A DNA stretch of 64,000 nt, from assembly GCA_003290165.1 (NCBI GenBank), contig QNQO01000827.1, positions 248,001 through 312,000 of the forward strand, written 5' to 3'. Made by a program: the position numbers and the translations under genes. Numbering within the stretch: position 1 is the stretch's first letter; each line of letters opens with the position of its first letter. The notes below the pieces were generated by a model, which made no database searches, was not told the origin of the DNA, and saw only the letters and a program-made list of their open reading frames with translations. Shown here in pieces: positions 1 through 11,272 of this stretch. The DNA comes from Berberis thunbergii. Taxonomy: Eukaryota; Streptophyta; Magnoliopsida; Ranunculales; Berberidaceae.

Positions 1-2
1 AC

Positions 3-1790
3 AGAACTTGGGGCATTTTAGGAGATTTTTCGCTCGGTTTACTCAATCAACAACACGTGTTAGTCCGACTTCAATCTGAGGTGGAAGCAAAGAAAGTTCT
101 GTCGAGAGACTCCTTTTTTATTCGTGGAGTTCGGTTCAAAGCCTTTCGATTGCATGATGGTTTCAGTTTGAAGGAGGACCCAATCTCGGTGCCGTTATGG
201 GTAGAGTTGCCTAACTTACCTCTGCATTTATTTCATCCCCCTATTTTAAAAGCAATTGTGAATTCTTTTGGTGGTTTTTTGCGGATGGATGATCATATTC
301 GTTGCCTGTCACGCCCCGGCTTTGCCCGTGTTTGCGTGAAGATGACTTTGGCGGAGAAATTACCAAATAGAGTTTGGATTGACAGAGCCAACAACAGGGG
401 TTTCTGGCAGCAGATAGAATATCCAGGTTTCAAATACTGCGACCATTGTTCTTTGATAGGTCATCAAGAGGAGTTTTGTAGGACAAAGCTTGGCCTTAAG
501 GGCGGTGGGGGAGGTCCTGATTTTGGTAAAGTGGAGAAGGCGGTCAAGCCGCAGGTTGAAACGAAAACTATAAAGCAACAATATGTACCCGTTCTCAACA
601 AAGCTAAAATTCAAAATCCAGCGGTTGGCCTGAGTGGAGCAAAGAACAGCCAGGGGGAAGAGATGGATGAGGACTTTGGGGAGAAGAAGGCGATGGCCAG
701 GGATCCGGTAAAGGTGGTGTTGTCAAACAAATTTGAGTCGCTCATTGCAACCATTGATGCAGATGAGAGTGAGAACTTGGTTCATGTTAGTGCTGAGCAG
801 GTTACAGAAACTACAAAAGAATGCCTCCTAGAGGCGGGCTATACAAATTCGGAGATCGCAAATGCTATTGGAACTCAAGAACAGCCGACACAGCCGACAG
901 ATGCCATAAGCTCAGGGGCCAAGAGTGGTCTTTCCGACGACATGCCAAATGACAATATTCGCCCGGAACATCACATTGTGGCAAGGTCGCACGATGACAT
1001 TGGGGACGCTCAATTGGGGCATCCTGGATTAGAGACACGAGTTGCATTAGTAGGGGAATTAGGATTGGCTTCGCCCCAACCAGCTCACGGCCCAAAACAG
1101 ACTGCGCTCACCACCAGTCCAAGCCCTGCGTCAGATCACGGTCTTAGCCAGACCACGGCGCTGGGCACTCCTCGGGTCCAGCCTGATCACGGCCCCAGCC
1201 CGTCCATGACTCGAGCAGGACAGCAGTCAGACCTATGCCCACGTCTGAATAGGGCCTGCCCACGGCCCCCCAGTCCACAGCCCCAGCCTCTTCACGGCCC
1301 CAACCCAGGGGACGTGCTACCTCAGGCAGCGCGTGACTTGCTCGTCGTTGGTGATTCTTTAGTAACGCAAACAAAATCGAGTGGAATGATACATGAAGTA
1401 GAGGATGCCACGGTGAAGTCGGCAGTGATGGAACGTTTGGCAGAGGTTATGGCCAAGCGCGCTCAATCCGCGGTAACTGGTAATTTTTCAGTGCCCGCGG
1501 CAGCAAGTAACGACGAGGACGAGATGTATGAGGTCGTCATCCAGCTGTTTGAGGAGAACCGTGTTTTGCGACTAAAGAAACAATCTATGACCACTAATAC
1601 ACTTGATAGCACCACAGATGATAGTGACGAGGTTGCGTCGGAATTGGAGTTGGGGCCGGAATCACATGCTATTAATGATATAAACTTGGGGGCGCACTCT
1701 GATAAAGATCTACGGAACAAAGTCAAACCGGTGGTCCTTCCGGACAAACGTCGTAAGACAAAGAGGGGTAAATCTTCCTCCCGCGCTTAA
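3..1790 (+). CDS. LINE ORF1 protein (DUF4283 plus CCHC zinc knuckle), 5' partial, open
   Basis: Nucleic-acid-binding ORF1 protein of a plant LINE, thought to coat the element RNA. The frame is open from base 3 to the stop at 1788-1790; the first potential start seen in frame is a GTG, so the real start lies outside the window. The N-terminal half matches DUF4283 (FRLHDGFSLKEDPISVPLW, VELPNLPLHLF). A zinc knuckle of the form C-x2-C-x4-H-x4-C follows (YCDHCSLIGHQEEFC). The second half is low-complexity and rich in Pro, Gln and Ser, ending in a basic stretch (DKRRKTKRGKSSSRA). There is no stop or frameshift in nearly 600 codons, unlike every other ORF1 copy here, so this is the best-preserved one. 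Its TAA is followed by G and then the ORF2 ATG, a spacing that suggests termination-reinitiation. Confidence 0.85.
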   Translation, partial: RTWGILGDFSLGLLNQQHVLVRLQSEVEAKKVLSRDSFFIRGVRFKAFRLHDGFSLKEDPISVPLWVELPNLPLHLFHPPILKAIVNSFGGFLRMDDHIRCLSRPGFARVCVKMTLAEKLPNRVWIDRANNRGFWQQIEYPGFKYCDHCSLIGHQEEFCRTKLGLKGGGGGPDFGKVEKAVKPQVETKTIKQQYVPVLNKAKIQNPAVGLSGAKNSQGEEMDEDFGEKKAMARDPVKVVLSNKFESLIATIDADESENLVHVSAEQVTETTKECLLEAGYTNSEIANAIGTQEQPTQPTDAISSGAKSGLSDDMPNDNIRPEHHIVARSHDDIGDAQLGHPGLETRVALVGELGLASPQPAHGPKQTALTTSPSPASDHGLSQTTALGTPRVQPDHGPSPSMTRAGQQSDLCPRLNRACPRPPSPQPQPLHGPNPGDVLPQAARDLLVVGDSLVTQTKSSGMIHEVEDATVKSAVMERLAEVMAKRAQSAVTGNFSVPAAASNDEDEMYEVVIQLFEENRVLRLKKQSMTTNTLDSTTDDSDEVASELELGPESHAINDINLGAHSDKDLRNKVKPVVLPDKRRKTKRGKSSSRA

Positions 1791-1791
1791 G

Positions 1792-2115
1792 ATGATGAAA
1801 AATTTTATGTTTTGGAATGCTTGTGGGGTTGGTAATAAGGCCACGGGGAGGAGGTTAAAAAATATGGTTGTGGATCATAGAGTCATAATTCTTATGATTG
1901 CGGAGCCTATGATTGATAATAGTAGATATGTGGAGATTGGCAACAAGCTACAACTTGGTGGCTTTGCCTCGAACAACACGTTTGGCGACAAGTTTTGGGT
2001 TTTTTGGGATACTTCCCTGGCACTCTCGGTGGTGGATATGTCGGACCAGATCATTGCTTTTATGTTTTTTGGTTTTCGGCTGTGGCCCAATTTGTTTTGG
2101 TTATATCACGGGTAA
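1792..2115 (+). pseudogene. LINE ORF2 N-terminal endonuclease remnant, fused to element 3' end
   Basis: The first about 80 residues resemble the start of the apurinic-like endonuclease domain of plant LINE ORF2 (FWNACGVGNKATGRRLKNMV, then ILMIAEPM). After IIAFM the frame runs into sequence that is shared with the 3' end of LINE copy C, so the rest of ORF2 has been deleted. A 107-residue protein with part of an endonuclease and no reverse transcriptase cannot act alone. A second 3'-end frame overlaps it, but that is untranslated tail. Confidence 0.75.
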
Positions 2116-2214
2116 AGACGTCATGTACCCCCGTATTGATTGTAAATCATTTTTTTGACAAGTAATAACGGTCTGGCATTCCAACGGTGCCCCTCCACTC
2201 TGGAGGTTTAACTT

Positions 2215-2240
<26 letters not shown>

Positions 2241-2245
<5 letters not shown>

Positions 2246-4100
2246 GGACAAAACATTGAATCCAAACAATTGGTCCAAAATTAGACTTGCACATTTCCTA
2301 AGAAATTCAAAGCTATAACCAAGAATTTCCATGATTTTTCTCAATTTTTGGGTTTTGATCTTATCTCCCATCATTTCTATTATACCTTTCATGATTTTAA
2401 AAATAACATTAAAAAATTGAATCCAAACAACTGTCAGAAAATAGAATTACACATTTAACAAAATTTCAAAGCCTATAACCGACAATTTTAGTAGTTTTTT
2501 CTAATTTTTCAAATTTTTTGGTTTTCATTTTGTCTCCCTAATCTCTCATCATTTCTATTATTCTTTTCATGATTTTAAAGTAAACACAAAATATAAAATC
2601 CAAACAACGGTCGGAAAATACACTTTCTTATCTTCACAATATTTTCAAGGCTATAGCCACAAATTTCAGTGGTTTTTCTTAATTTTTTGATCTTGTCTCC
2701 CGAATCTCTCATCCTTTCTATTATCATTTTAATGATTTTAAAGTAAACACAAAATTGAATCCAAATTCCAAACAATGGTCAGAAAATTTAATTACATATT
2801 TTTACAAAATTTCAAGCATATAACCCACAATTTCAATTGTTTTTCTCTATTTTTAATTTTTTTGATTCTTATCTTGTCTCCCCAATCTCTCATTGTTTAT
2901 ATTACCCTTTTCACGATTACAAAGTAAAGAAAAAATATTTAATCCAAACAATGGGTCGGAAAATAGGCTTGCACATTTCCTAAAAAAATTCAAAGGCTAT
3001 AACCAACAATTTCAGTGGTTTTTTCTCAATTTATTGGGTTTTGATAATCTCTCATCATTCTATTATACTTTCATGATTTTAAAATAAATACAAAAAATTG
3101 AATCCAAATAGCGGTTAGAACATAAAATTACAAATTTCTACAAAATTTCATAGCTTATAACCCACAATTTCAGTGGTTTTTCTTAATTTTTTATTTTTTG
3201 GGCTTTTCATCTCGTGTCCCTAATCTCTTAACCTTTCGATTATCCTTTTCATGTTTAATGTAAACAAAAAAATTTGAATCCAAACAAGGGTCAGAAAATA
3301 GAATGACACATTTCCACAAAATTCAAATCCTATAACCCACAATTTCAGTGGGTTTTTTTTTTTTTTTTTTTTTTTTATATTTTTTTTATCAATTTTTAAT
3401 TTTTTTGGATTTTGATCTTGTCTCCTCAATTCTCATCCTTTATATTATCTTTTTCATTATTATTACGTAAACACAAAACATTGAATCCAAACAATGGGTC
3501 GGAAAATAGACTTGTACAGTTCCACAAATATTTAAAGGCTATAACAAAAAATCTCAATGGTTTTTCTCAAATTTTAATGTTGTGGATGTTGATCTTGTCT
3601 CCCTAATCTGCTATCCTTTCGATGATCATTTTCGTGATTTTAAAGTAAACACGAAAAATTAAGTTCAAACAACTGACAGAAAATATAATTTGAAATTTCC
3701 GCAAAATTTCAAAGCTTATATAACCCACAATTTTAGTGGGTTTCTCAATTTTTAATATTTTAGGCTTTTCATCTTGTCTCCCTACTCTCCCAATCTTTCT
3801 ATTATCCTCTTCATGATTTTAAATTAAACACAAAACATTGAATCCAAACCATGGGTTGGAAAATCAACTTGCCCATTTTCACAATATTTCAAAGGCTATA
3901 ACCAACAATTTCATTGGTTTTTCTCAATTTTTAATTTTTTCAGTTTTGATCTTGTCACCCTAATCACTCATTCTTTCTATTATCATTTTCATGACTATAA
4001 AGTAAACACAAAAATTGAATCCAAATTCCAAATAATGGTCAGAAATATAATTACATAATTTTATGAAATTTCAAAGCATATAACCACAATTTCAGCAAAA
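2241..4100. repeat. Satellite array 1, about 160-180-bp monomers
   Basis: About eleven tandem, diverged, AT-rich monomers. The landmark GATTTTAAAGTAAACAC recurs near 2391, 2571, 2734, 2914, 3075, 3253, 3457, 3635, 3814 and 3992, giving spacings of 160-180 bp (one 204 because of a poly-T run at about 3352-3376). Two monomer types alternate: type I has 'gacttgcacatttcc' and 'aaaggctataaccaac'; type II has 'gaattacacatttcc' and 'cctataacccac'. A subtype with 'ccaaattccaaacaatgg' occurs near 2759 and again near 4020. The short ORFs in it are by-products. Confidence 0.85.
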
Positions 4101-5827
4101 ATAATTAAGAAACCTCTTAACCTTGAGAACTCTAGTATAAGTGGGCCAGAATTAGAGCTCTGAGGCGATTTAGAGGGGCACTTTGGGTATAAGATTTTAC
4201 TTTATGATCTTTAGATCCTAGCCGTCCCAAGATTGTTGGAGTGAATCGGAGCCATTGAGCATAGTCGCGGCTCGAGATTTACCTAGTTTTCCCAGCCGCT
4301 TTTGACCGGCGGTGCTAGGTTGCCAAGGCTTTTGTGCCGCCTAGAGGCGCTACACTCCGACACGATACAGCCGCCTCCCGACAAATCGCTGTCGTTACGG
4401 CCGTGATTGTTTGTGTTGCTGCTGTTTGTGTGGTGGGCTGATCCTGTTGGTTGTGAGAAGGATCTGCAAGGGTATGAGTCTGTGACGCATTGTTTTGCTA
4501 CCCTTCATTGTAGCCGATACGTTACAGCCGCCGACACGCTACTGTTGTTGTGTGTTGTTTTGTGCTGATTTTATTGACGCTTAAAACAGAACAACAAGTA
4601 GTCCTCTGGATGTGATGTCGGAGCCTCCAGCCGCCATCCCTCCCTCCACGGCGGGAGGACCTAGTAATAGATCGGCTAAGCCCTCTTTCGCACAGATTTT
4701 GGGTAAAATTTTGGTGGACGAAGTTGCGAAGACTCAGGTAGAAGGAACTTGTTTCCCTAAAGAGGGAGCACCAGCAATCAGACTTACGGCAACGGATGAA
4801 GTACGGGGAGAGGAGTTCATGGAAAACATGTGATAGTTTTAAAATTCTCTAGTTATCGACCAACTTTGGAAGATATCCGAGATTCGATTCACAGGACTTG
4901 GGGAATTCTAGGCGATTTTTCGTTTGGTTTACTTAATCAACGGCATGTGTTAGTCTGCCTTCAATCTGAGGTGGAAGCAAAGAAAGTCTTGTCGCGAGAT
5001 TCCTTCCTGATTCGTGGAGTTCGGTTCAAAGCTTTTCATTGGCATGATGGCTTCAGTTTGAAGGAGGACCCGATCTCGGTGCCATGGTGGGTTGAGCTGC
5101 CTAACTAACCTTTGCACTTATTCCATCCCCTTATTTTAAAAGCAATTGTGAATTCTTTTGGTGGATTTCTATGGATGGATGATCATACTAGATGCCTCTT
5201 GTGCCCGGGCTTTGCCCGTGTTTACGTGGAGATGACTTTGGCGAAAAATTACCAACTAGAGTTTGGATTGATAGGGCTAATAATAGAGGTTTCTGGCAGA
5301 AGATCGAATATCTAGGCTTCAAATACTGTGATTTTTGTTCCTTGATAGGGCATCATGAGGAGTTTTGTCGAAAAAATCTAGGCCTTAAGGGCGGGGGGAG
5401 AGTTTCTGATCTAGGTAAAGCAGAGAATGCGGTCAAGCCAAAAGCCGGAACCAATACTGTCAAACAACAATATGTACCAGTAACCAAAAAAGACAAACTA
5501 CCCATCCCAGATGTGGATACGAGTGGTGTTAAAACTGACAAGGGTGCGGAGATTACCGAGGAAGCTGGGGATAAGAGGTCAGTGGCCATTAATCCGGTAA
5601 AGGTGGTGTTGTCAAACAAATTTGAGTCACTTACATAGAATATCGATGATGATGCGGATGCTCAAGCAGATAAGCAGCTAGTGGATAAGACAATGGCTCA
5701 TGCCAGTGCCGAGGTTGTGCCAGAATCAACGGAGGATTGCCTCCTGGAGGCGGGGTATACAATTTCGGAGATTGAGAAAGTTATTGGACACAAAGCACAA
5801 CTGTTACTACAGGAGGATGTCGTCGAT
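4101..5827 (+). mobile_element. LINE copy B: 5' UTR and decayed ORF1, 3' end missing
   Basis: Bases about 4101-4614 are a GC-richer leader that shares 'agctctgaggcg' and 'gatcctagccg' blocks with the leader of copy C (about 12,800-13,243). The ORF1 ATG is at 4615. The frame is broken near 4830, stopped at about 5106 where copies A and C read on, shifted again near 5190-5240 and stopped again at 5635. Recognisable blocks are KPSFAQILGKILVDEVAKTQ, VLKFSSYRPTLEDIRDSIHR, the DUF4283 core and the zinc knuckle YCDFCSLIGHHEEFC. At about 5828 similarity to this family ends and an ORF1 of another subfamily begins on the opposite strand. Confidence 0.8.
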
Positions 5828-7600
5828 TCAGGGGACAACAAAAATACCAACTACCTGGCAAACACTCAACCGCTTGCCAATCGACTTCTTTTCCACCATC
5901 ATGGAATTAGTAGCAGTCCTAACCGTATCTTCCTGAAGCTCTGCTTGGAAAGCTCTTTCAATGTCAATAGGAGAATATCCCGCATCTCTACAATCAGCCA
6001 TAAACTTGGAAATCAAAATTTTCTTCGAACTAGACAAGGAAACTTCTTCCTGCTCCGAAACATCAGTAATTGCTTTTGTCAAAACTGAACCAACCAAGAC
6101 CTTGTTTGATGGCATTGGAGATTGTTCAACACTGACCTCGACATTAACCAGTCCCACTTCTTTATCAACAGGAACAAGCCTGGCAATGCTGCTCAACTTG
6201 TTTCCATTCCTGGCTATTGTTTCTCCTTCCAAACTGGGAAATTTATCAATATCTTTGATACCCTGACCTTCTAAATTCTGCTCCAGGTTCACTATCGAAT
6301 TAAGAACCATATTACCATTGCCAAAACCGTCAACATCTTGCTGATCCAAACATGCTAAAACTTAAAAAGAATTGTTCAAAGTAGTGCTTCCGGTGCCTAC
6401 TTTCTTAGAGCCGCCACCGATTCCTACACCTCCTACTTGCTTACCACTCGGACCAACCACATTTGACCTCACATCTCCTATGCCAGCAGCGCTGTTAGAT
6501 TTCTTATTGACTATTTTGTAGACTTGCTTCATTTCTTTGCCCTTCAGAAGTGCACCCAACCCTTTCTCCTTAACGGTTGGTTTTTCGTGGAATCCTCTTT
6601 CAACTTATTCATATCAATTTATCATTTTCCTTATGTTTAGCCTTTTGAATCCCCAATCTTTTCCTACATGCTTCAAAAGTATGCCCAATCATGGCGCAAT
6701 TTTCACAGTATTTGAAACTAGGATAAACAATATTTTGCCAAAAACCTGTGGAACCAGAAAACTCCAACCATATTTTATTAGGGAGCTCCTCTGATAAATC
6801 CATCTCCACACATAATCTTGCCGCCCCGGGTCTAGTGAAACCCAATGTGCTATCGTCAACTCTAAGGAAAGATTCAATGGAGTCACCTACTTCCTTTAAA
6901 AATAATAGATGGAAAAATTGTAAAGGCAAATAAGGTAAGGATCCCACAATGGGGCTAGCAACGGATCTTCCTTAAGGCTAAAACCTTGATGCCAACAGAA
7001 CGCTTTGAATCTAACTCCTCGAATCATGAAAGCGTCCCGCGACAAAACCTTGTTGACTTCATATTCTGATTGAAATCTAACAATAACATGCCTTGGATCG
7101 AATAAACCCATAGTAAACTCCCCTAAAACACCCCATGACCAATGAATGGATTCTCGGATAGCTTTGAGAGAAGGCCTATAGCTAGAGAACTTAAGCACAA
7201 TAATAAAAGATTCCACATACCTCTCACATCGTTTGGCCTCTGAGATATTCATAGATAGTGTCGGGCATCCATCCTTGCGAAAAGGGTTGTCTTTCATTGG
7301 TTCCCCTGCAATAACACCTTTCTTCACTATTCCCAATGCTTGAAGAAAACTTTTTGGAGGCTTGCCATCAACGATCGAGGTGCCTCCATCCCCCAACCGT
7401 TTGCTCATTTACCTTGGCGGCTTGAGGAGCCGCCATGAACAAGATGAGAGGCCCTAGATTGGACGATCCAGATTGGAAGATCAATAAGAACTAACGATCA
7501 AGATCTATTTTTAATAAAAAAGGACCATAATACCCTGGTGCTTCAAAATCGCCAAACATAGAGCCTTTTTTTCCCCTTCCAACATGTGAGAAGCATGCAA
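5828..7600 (-). mobile_element. LINE copy B', diverged ORF1 on the minus strand, tail to tail with B
   Basis: On the minus strand a second ORF1 reads from 7408 to 5828 in four frame-shifted segments (7408-6896, 6947-6609, 6559-6362, 6349-5828). It shows the same architecture as the other ORF1s: IVLKFSSYRPSLKAIRESIH, VRFKAFCWHQGFSLKEDP, and a zinc knuckle CENCAMIGHTFEAC, followed by an acidic C-terminal half. It is clearly more diverged from A, C and D than they are from one another, so it is another subfamily. Its 5' leader occupies about 7409-7600, after which satellite resumes. No ORF2 or 3' tail is present; it ends where copy B ends. Confidence 0.75.
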
Positions 7601-8003
7601 GGGTAAGTCCATCATTTTCTATATACTTTTCATGATTTTAAAGCAAACACAAAAAATTGAATCCAAACAACGGTCAGAACATAAAATTATAAATTTACAC
7701 AAAATTTCAAAGCCTATAATCCACAATTTCAGTGGTTTTTCTTAAATTTTAATTTTTTGGGGCTTTTCATCATGTTTCCCTAATCTCTTAACCTTTATAT
7801 TATCCTTTTCATGATTTTAAGGTGAACACAAAAATTGAATCCAAATAATAGTAAAAAAATAGAATTACACATTTCCACAAAATTTCAAATCCTATAACCC
7901 ACAATTTCAGTATTTTTTTCCTCAATTTTTAAAATTTTGGATTTTGATCGTCTCCTCAATGTCTCAACCTTTATATTATCCTTTTCACAATTATATTATC
8001 CAT
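7601..8003. repeat. Satellite array 2 (about two monomers)
   Basis: Two monomers of the same satellite as at 2241-4100. The first carries 'cggtcagaacataaaatta', closely matching the monomer near 3100; the second carries 'aaatcctataacccac' and 'ggattttgatc', matching the monomer near 3280. The array stops at about 8003 where a LINE 3' fragment begins. Confidence 0.75.
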
Positions 8004-8153
8004 TGGCACGTGGTCTTTTTACAGATAGATTACGTGGTGAGGCCCATGAGGAGGACACGTGTATATGGGTTCCAAATCGGAATGGGCTTTTGATCTCTTC
8101 AGTCGGCCCATGAACTGTTACGGCGACATGGGAAGGTTAACGCCTTAAGTCAA

Positions 8154-8684
8154 ATGCTTTGGCATGACATTCTTCCTTCTAGAATATCAATTTTTGTTTG
8201 GAAACTACTCCGTAGAGGGGTGCCAGTGGATGGGGAATTATACAGATGCGGTTTGAGTCTGGCCTCTAGATGTCGTTGTTGCAGCTTGCCAAAGAGTGAA
8301 TCTTTGAATCATCTCTTTCTAGACGGCGAATTGGCGATGCAAGTGTGGAGTCACTTTGAACGGATTTTTGACGTGCACATAAGGCGACCAACAGAAATAT
8401 CTACGGTGCTAGTAATTTGGTTCAAGCGAGTCAAACACAATTCGCAAACTGGTGTGTTATTCCTTCTTACCCCTATGTTTATTTTATGGGAAATTTGGAA
8501 ACAAAGATGTAAATGTGTCTATGAAGCTGCTTCCCCAAATCCTGCTTTGGTGATTCTGAATATTAGGCGTATTCTGCGATTAGCAAATAATTTCAAGCAA
8601 GTTTGCAGTAACAAGGCCCCCCTGCGGGCTTTGGGGTTACATGTTCTCCCATCTCGAAGGAAGTTAGTCAGAATTGTTTTTTGA
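8154..8684 (+). pseudogene. LINE ORF2 zinc-binding domain (zf-RVT) fragment
   Basis: The 176-residue segment matches the zf-RVT region found downstream of reverse transcriptase in plant LINEs: LWHDILPSRISIFVWKLLRR, then a cysteine cluster RCRCCSLPKSESLNHLFLDG. The first in-frame Met is only the first available in a 5'-truncated copy; related sequence extends upstream toward about 8005 with frame breaks. A stop at 8682-8684 interrupts what should be one long frame into the RNase H domain just downstream. Confidence 0.75.
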
Positions 8685-8699
8685 ATCCTTCCCTCGACA

Positions 8700-9185
8700 G
8701 ATTTTGTTGCTCTTAATGTGGATGGGTCCTCCCGCAAGAACAAGGCATCTGGAGGTGTGATCATTAGAGACTCTAGGGGTTTCTGTGTTGTGGGAAAACA
8801 ACTATTCTTTGGGGCAAGATCCAACAATAAAGCGGAATTTTTGGCTCTAGCTGAGGGCATCCGCCTTTGTCTCACCTGGGGTTTCAAAAAGGTGGTAGTT
8901 CAAACAGACTCAGAACTTGTTTGTGGTTGGCTTAAAGGAAATTTGAAAATCCCTTGGCACTTGGAGAATATCCCGAAAGAAATAAAGTTGTTGGCATCGA
9001 CTATGACGTTAAATTGCCACCATATCTATAAAGAGACTAATGCGGTGGCTGATGCATTAGCGGATAGCGCCCAACGAGACCATAGGACTATTTCTTTCGA
9101 TGGAAATGATCTTCCTAGGCGAGTGGCAGGCTTGATAGTGCTTGACAGATTGCATACGGCGTACATTCGCCATGGGGAGGAGTAG
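8700..9185 (+). pseudogene. LINE ORF2 RNase H-like domain (RVT_3)
   Basis: An RNase H-like domain: NVDGSSRKNKASGGVIIRD holds the first catalytic Asp; SNNKAEFLALAEGIRL holds the Glu; VVVQTDSELVCGWL holds the second Asp; KETNAVADALADSAQ near the end holds the last one. The domain itself is open from about 8712 to the TAG at 9183-9185, but it is separated from the zinc-binding domain by a stop and has no reverse transcriptase, so it is a remnant. Free-standing RVT_3 domains are widely annotated in plants as 'RNase H-like' genes; the LINE tail shows the origin here. Confidence 0.8.
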
Positions 9186-9885
9186 AGGCAGTATTCTTAG
9201 CGGCTCTTCCTAGTCTTGCGTACAGTGGACATGTTTTTGGCCCGGATGAGAGGATCATGTTGGGGCAGTTTGTGGGGTCGCCATAGTTTCAACTGGGACG
9301 AGGATGATTTTGCGGAATGCGGACAGTCCTTGCGTTTTGCTGCTTGGAATCTGGCCCTGCAAAGGCTCTGTTTTGTGGCTCAATTTTGGATTGCAGGGGC
9401 GGTGAGGGTGATTCAGCTGCGAGGTCTACATTGCGCGCAGGAACGAGGTGCGCTCAGCCTGTTTTGCTCCATTAGCGAGGCTGGCCGGACTGCAAGAGCA
9501 CTGCGCACACAGGAGCTAATGCATTCAGCATGGTCCCTTGTTTTGCACGGTTCTTTTGGCACTGCAAGAGCGCTGAGGCGCGTCGAGCAAGGACCTGCGA
9601 GGACATGTCTTTGTTTGCACGGTGCCATTGGCGCTGCAGAAGCGAGGAGACGCGTCGAGCAGGTGGACGTTTTCTTTCGCCCTAGGCTTGTTAGGCAGTC
9701 TTGTGATTGGTTTTTGGAGATTTTTAATTGGGCATCGTATTTGTTCCCATTTGTGTTTTGATTTTCTACGGGTAAAGTCGTAATGCACCTCCGTCTCGAT
9801 TGTAAATCAATTTTTTGATAAGTAATAAAGGTTTGGCATCCCATAGTTTGCCCTTCCCACTGGAGGTTTAATTTTAAAAAAAATA

Positions 9886-10860
9886 ACAAAAAATATTGAT
9901 CCGAACAATGGGTAGGAAAATAGACTTTTACAGTGCAACAAAATTTTAAAAGCTATAACCAACAATTTCAGTAGTTCTTCTCAATTTTTATTTTTATTTT
10001 TATTTTTTGGGTTTTGATCTTGTCTTCCTAATCTCTCATCCTTTCAATTATCATTTTCGTGATTTTAAAGTAAACATGAAAAATTGAATCCAAATAATGG
10101 TCAGAAAATAGAATTATACATTTCAACAAAATTTCAAAGCCTATAACCCGCAATTTCAATGGTTTTTCTTAATTTTTAATATTTTGGATTTTGATCATCT
10201 CCCCAATCTCTCATCCTTTTCATGATTATAAAAGCAAATACAAAATATTGAATCCAAACAATGAGTTGGAAAATAGACTTGTATATATAGTTTCACAAAA
10301 TTTTAAAGGCTATAACCAACAATTTCAGTAGTTTGTACTAAATTTTTAGTTTTTGGGGTTTTGATCTTGTTTCCTAATCTCTTATCCTTTCGAGTATCAT
10401 TTTTGTGATTTTAAAGTAAACATAAAAAATTGAATTCAAACAATGGTCAGAAAATAAAATTACACATTTCCACAAATTTTCAAAGCTTATATAACCCAAA
10501 TTTCATTGCTTTTTCTCAATTTTTAATTTTTTAAGCATTTCATCTTGTCTCCCTAATCTCTCAACCTTTCTATTATCTTTTTCATGATTTCAAAGTAAAC
10601 ACAAATCATTGAATCTAAACAATGGGTCGAAAAAAAGACTTGCACATTTTAAAGGTTATACCAACAATTTCAGTGTTTTTTTTTCTCAATTTTTAATTTT
10701 GAGTTTTGATCTTGTCTCCCTAATCTCTAATCCATTTCATGATTTTAAAGTAAACATAAAAAATTGAATCCAAATTCCAAAGAATGGTCAGAAAATAGAA
10801 TTACACATTTTTTCACAAAATTTCAAAGCCTATATAACCCACAATTTCAGCGGTTTTTCT
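9886..10860. repeat. Satellite array 3
   Basis: Six monomers of the same satellite. In order they carry type I, type II, type I, type II (with 'aaagcttatataaccc'), type I, and the subtype with 'ccaaattccaaagaatgg' near 10,768. That order matches monomers 8-11 of array 1. The last monomer is broken at 10,860 by the MITE and resumes at 11,273. Confidence 0.8.
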
Positions 10861-11272
10861 TAGGGCTGAAAACCGAACCATCGGTTCGATTTTTCACCTA
10901 AACCATGAACCGAACCGACCTAGGTCGGTTTTAAAATTTTCAAACCGATCGCGAACCGACCATTAACAAAACCGATCCGAAACCGAACCGATTCTAATTT
11001 ATGCAAACCGTAACCGAACCGAACCGACTAAAATCGAACCAAAACCGAAATAAAACCGAACCAAATCGACTATTTTAAACATATTATATTATTTATATAT
11101 AAAATATATATTATTTATTATATATATTCGGTCGGTTAAAATCACATAGAAACCAAAATCGAACCGACCACTTCGGTTTTGAATTTTTTAAAATCGAAAC
11201 CGATCCAAACCGAACCAATCGGTTCGGTTTTGATCGGTTCGGTCGGTTTGATCGGTTTTTTGTTCAGCCCTA
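10861..11272. mobile_element. hAT-type MITE, 412 bp, with perfect TIR and 8-bp TSD
   Basis: The ends are perfect 10-bp inverted repeats, TAGGGCTGAA and TTCAGCCCTA. It is flanked by a perfect 8-bp direct repeat GTTTTTCT at 10,853-10,860 and 11,273-11,280, which is the hAT-length target duplication; removing one copy restores the satellite monomer. The interior is full of 'aaccgaacc/ggttcggtt' motifs, so the two halves can fold back on each other, around an AT-rich centre near 11,080-11,130. It has no coding capacity. Confidence 0.92.

Larger units (their letters stand above)
1..2240 (+). mobile_element. LINE retrotransposon copy A, internally deleted, 3' end with poly(A)
   Basis: Non-LTR retrotransposon of the plant L1/RTE-like group, cut at its 5' side by the window edge. 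ORF1 is followed one base later by the first part of an ORF2 endonuclease domain, then directly by the short element 3' end and a poly(A) run at about 2214-2240. Reverse transcriptase, zinc-binding and RNase H regions are all missing, so the copy is non-autonomous. The 3' tail (terminal motif CTGGAGGTTTAA before the A-run) is shared with the copies ending near 9,875 and 15,585, which defines the family's 3' end. Satellite DNA follows immediately, so this copy sits in the satellite array. Confidence 0.85.
8004..9885 (+). mobile_element. 5'-truncated LINE 3' end (ORF2 zinc-binding and RNase H domains, tail)
   Basis: A 5'-truncated LINE, the usual product of incomplete target-primed reverse transcription. 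It retains the zf-RVT region, an RNase H-like domain, a GC-rich 3' untranslated stretch and a tail ending in CTGGAGGTTTAATTTT plus an A-rich run. The tail (from about 9770) matches those of copies A and C, so all belong to one superfamily. In the 3' UTR, a block of about 50 bp ('tttgcacggt...gcgcgtcgagca') is imperfectly repeated at about 9541-9590 and 9612-9662. Satellite follows directly, in the same A-rich register as after copy A. Confidence 0.8.

Noticed and set aside
1144..1374. Minus-strand frames over the Pro/Gln-rich part of LINE ORF1
   Set aside because: Same artefact in copies A and C; shadows of the plus-strand frame.
8718..9185. A host RNase H gene
   Set aside because: The LINE 3' tail and poly(A) directly downstream and the zf-RVT region upstream show it is a LINE fragment.
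9216..9889. 181- and 158-codon frames on both strands downstream of the LINE RNase H
   Set aside because: They lie in the GC-rich LINE 3' untranslated region, which contains imperfect repeats; no domain, and overlapping frames on opposite strands.
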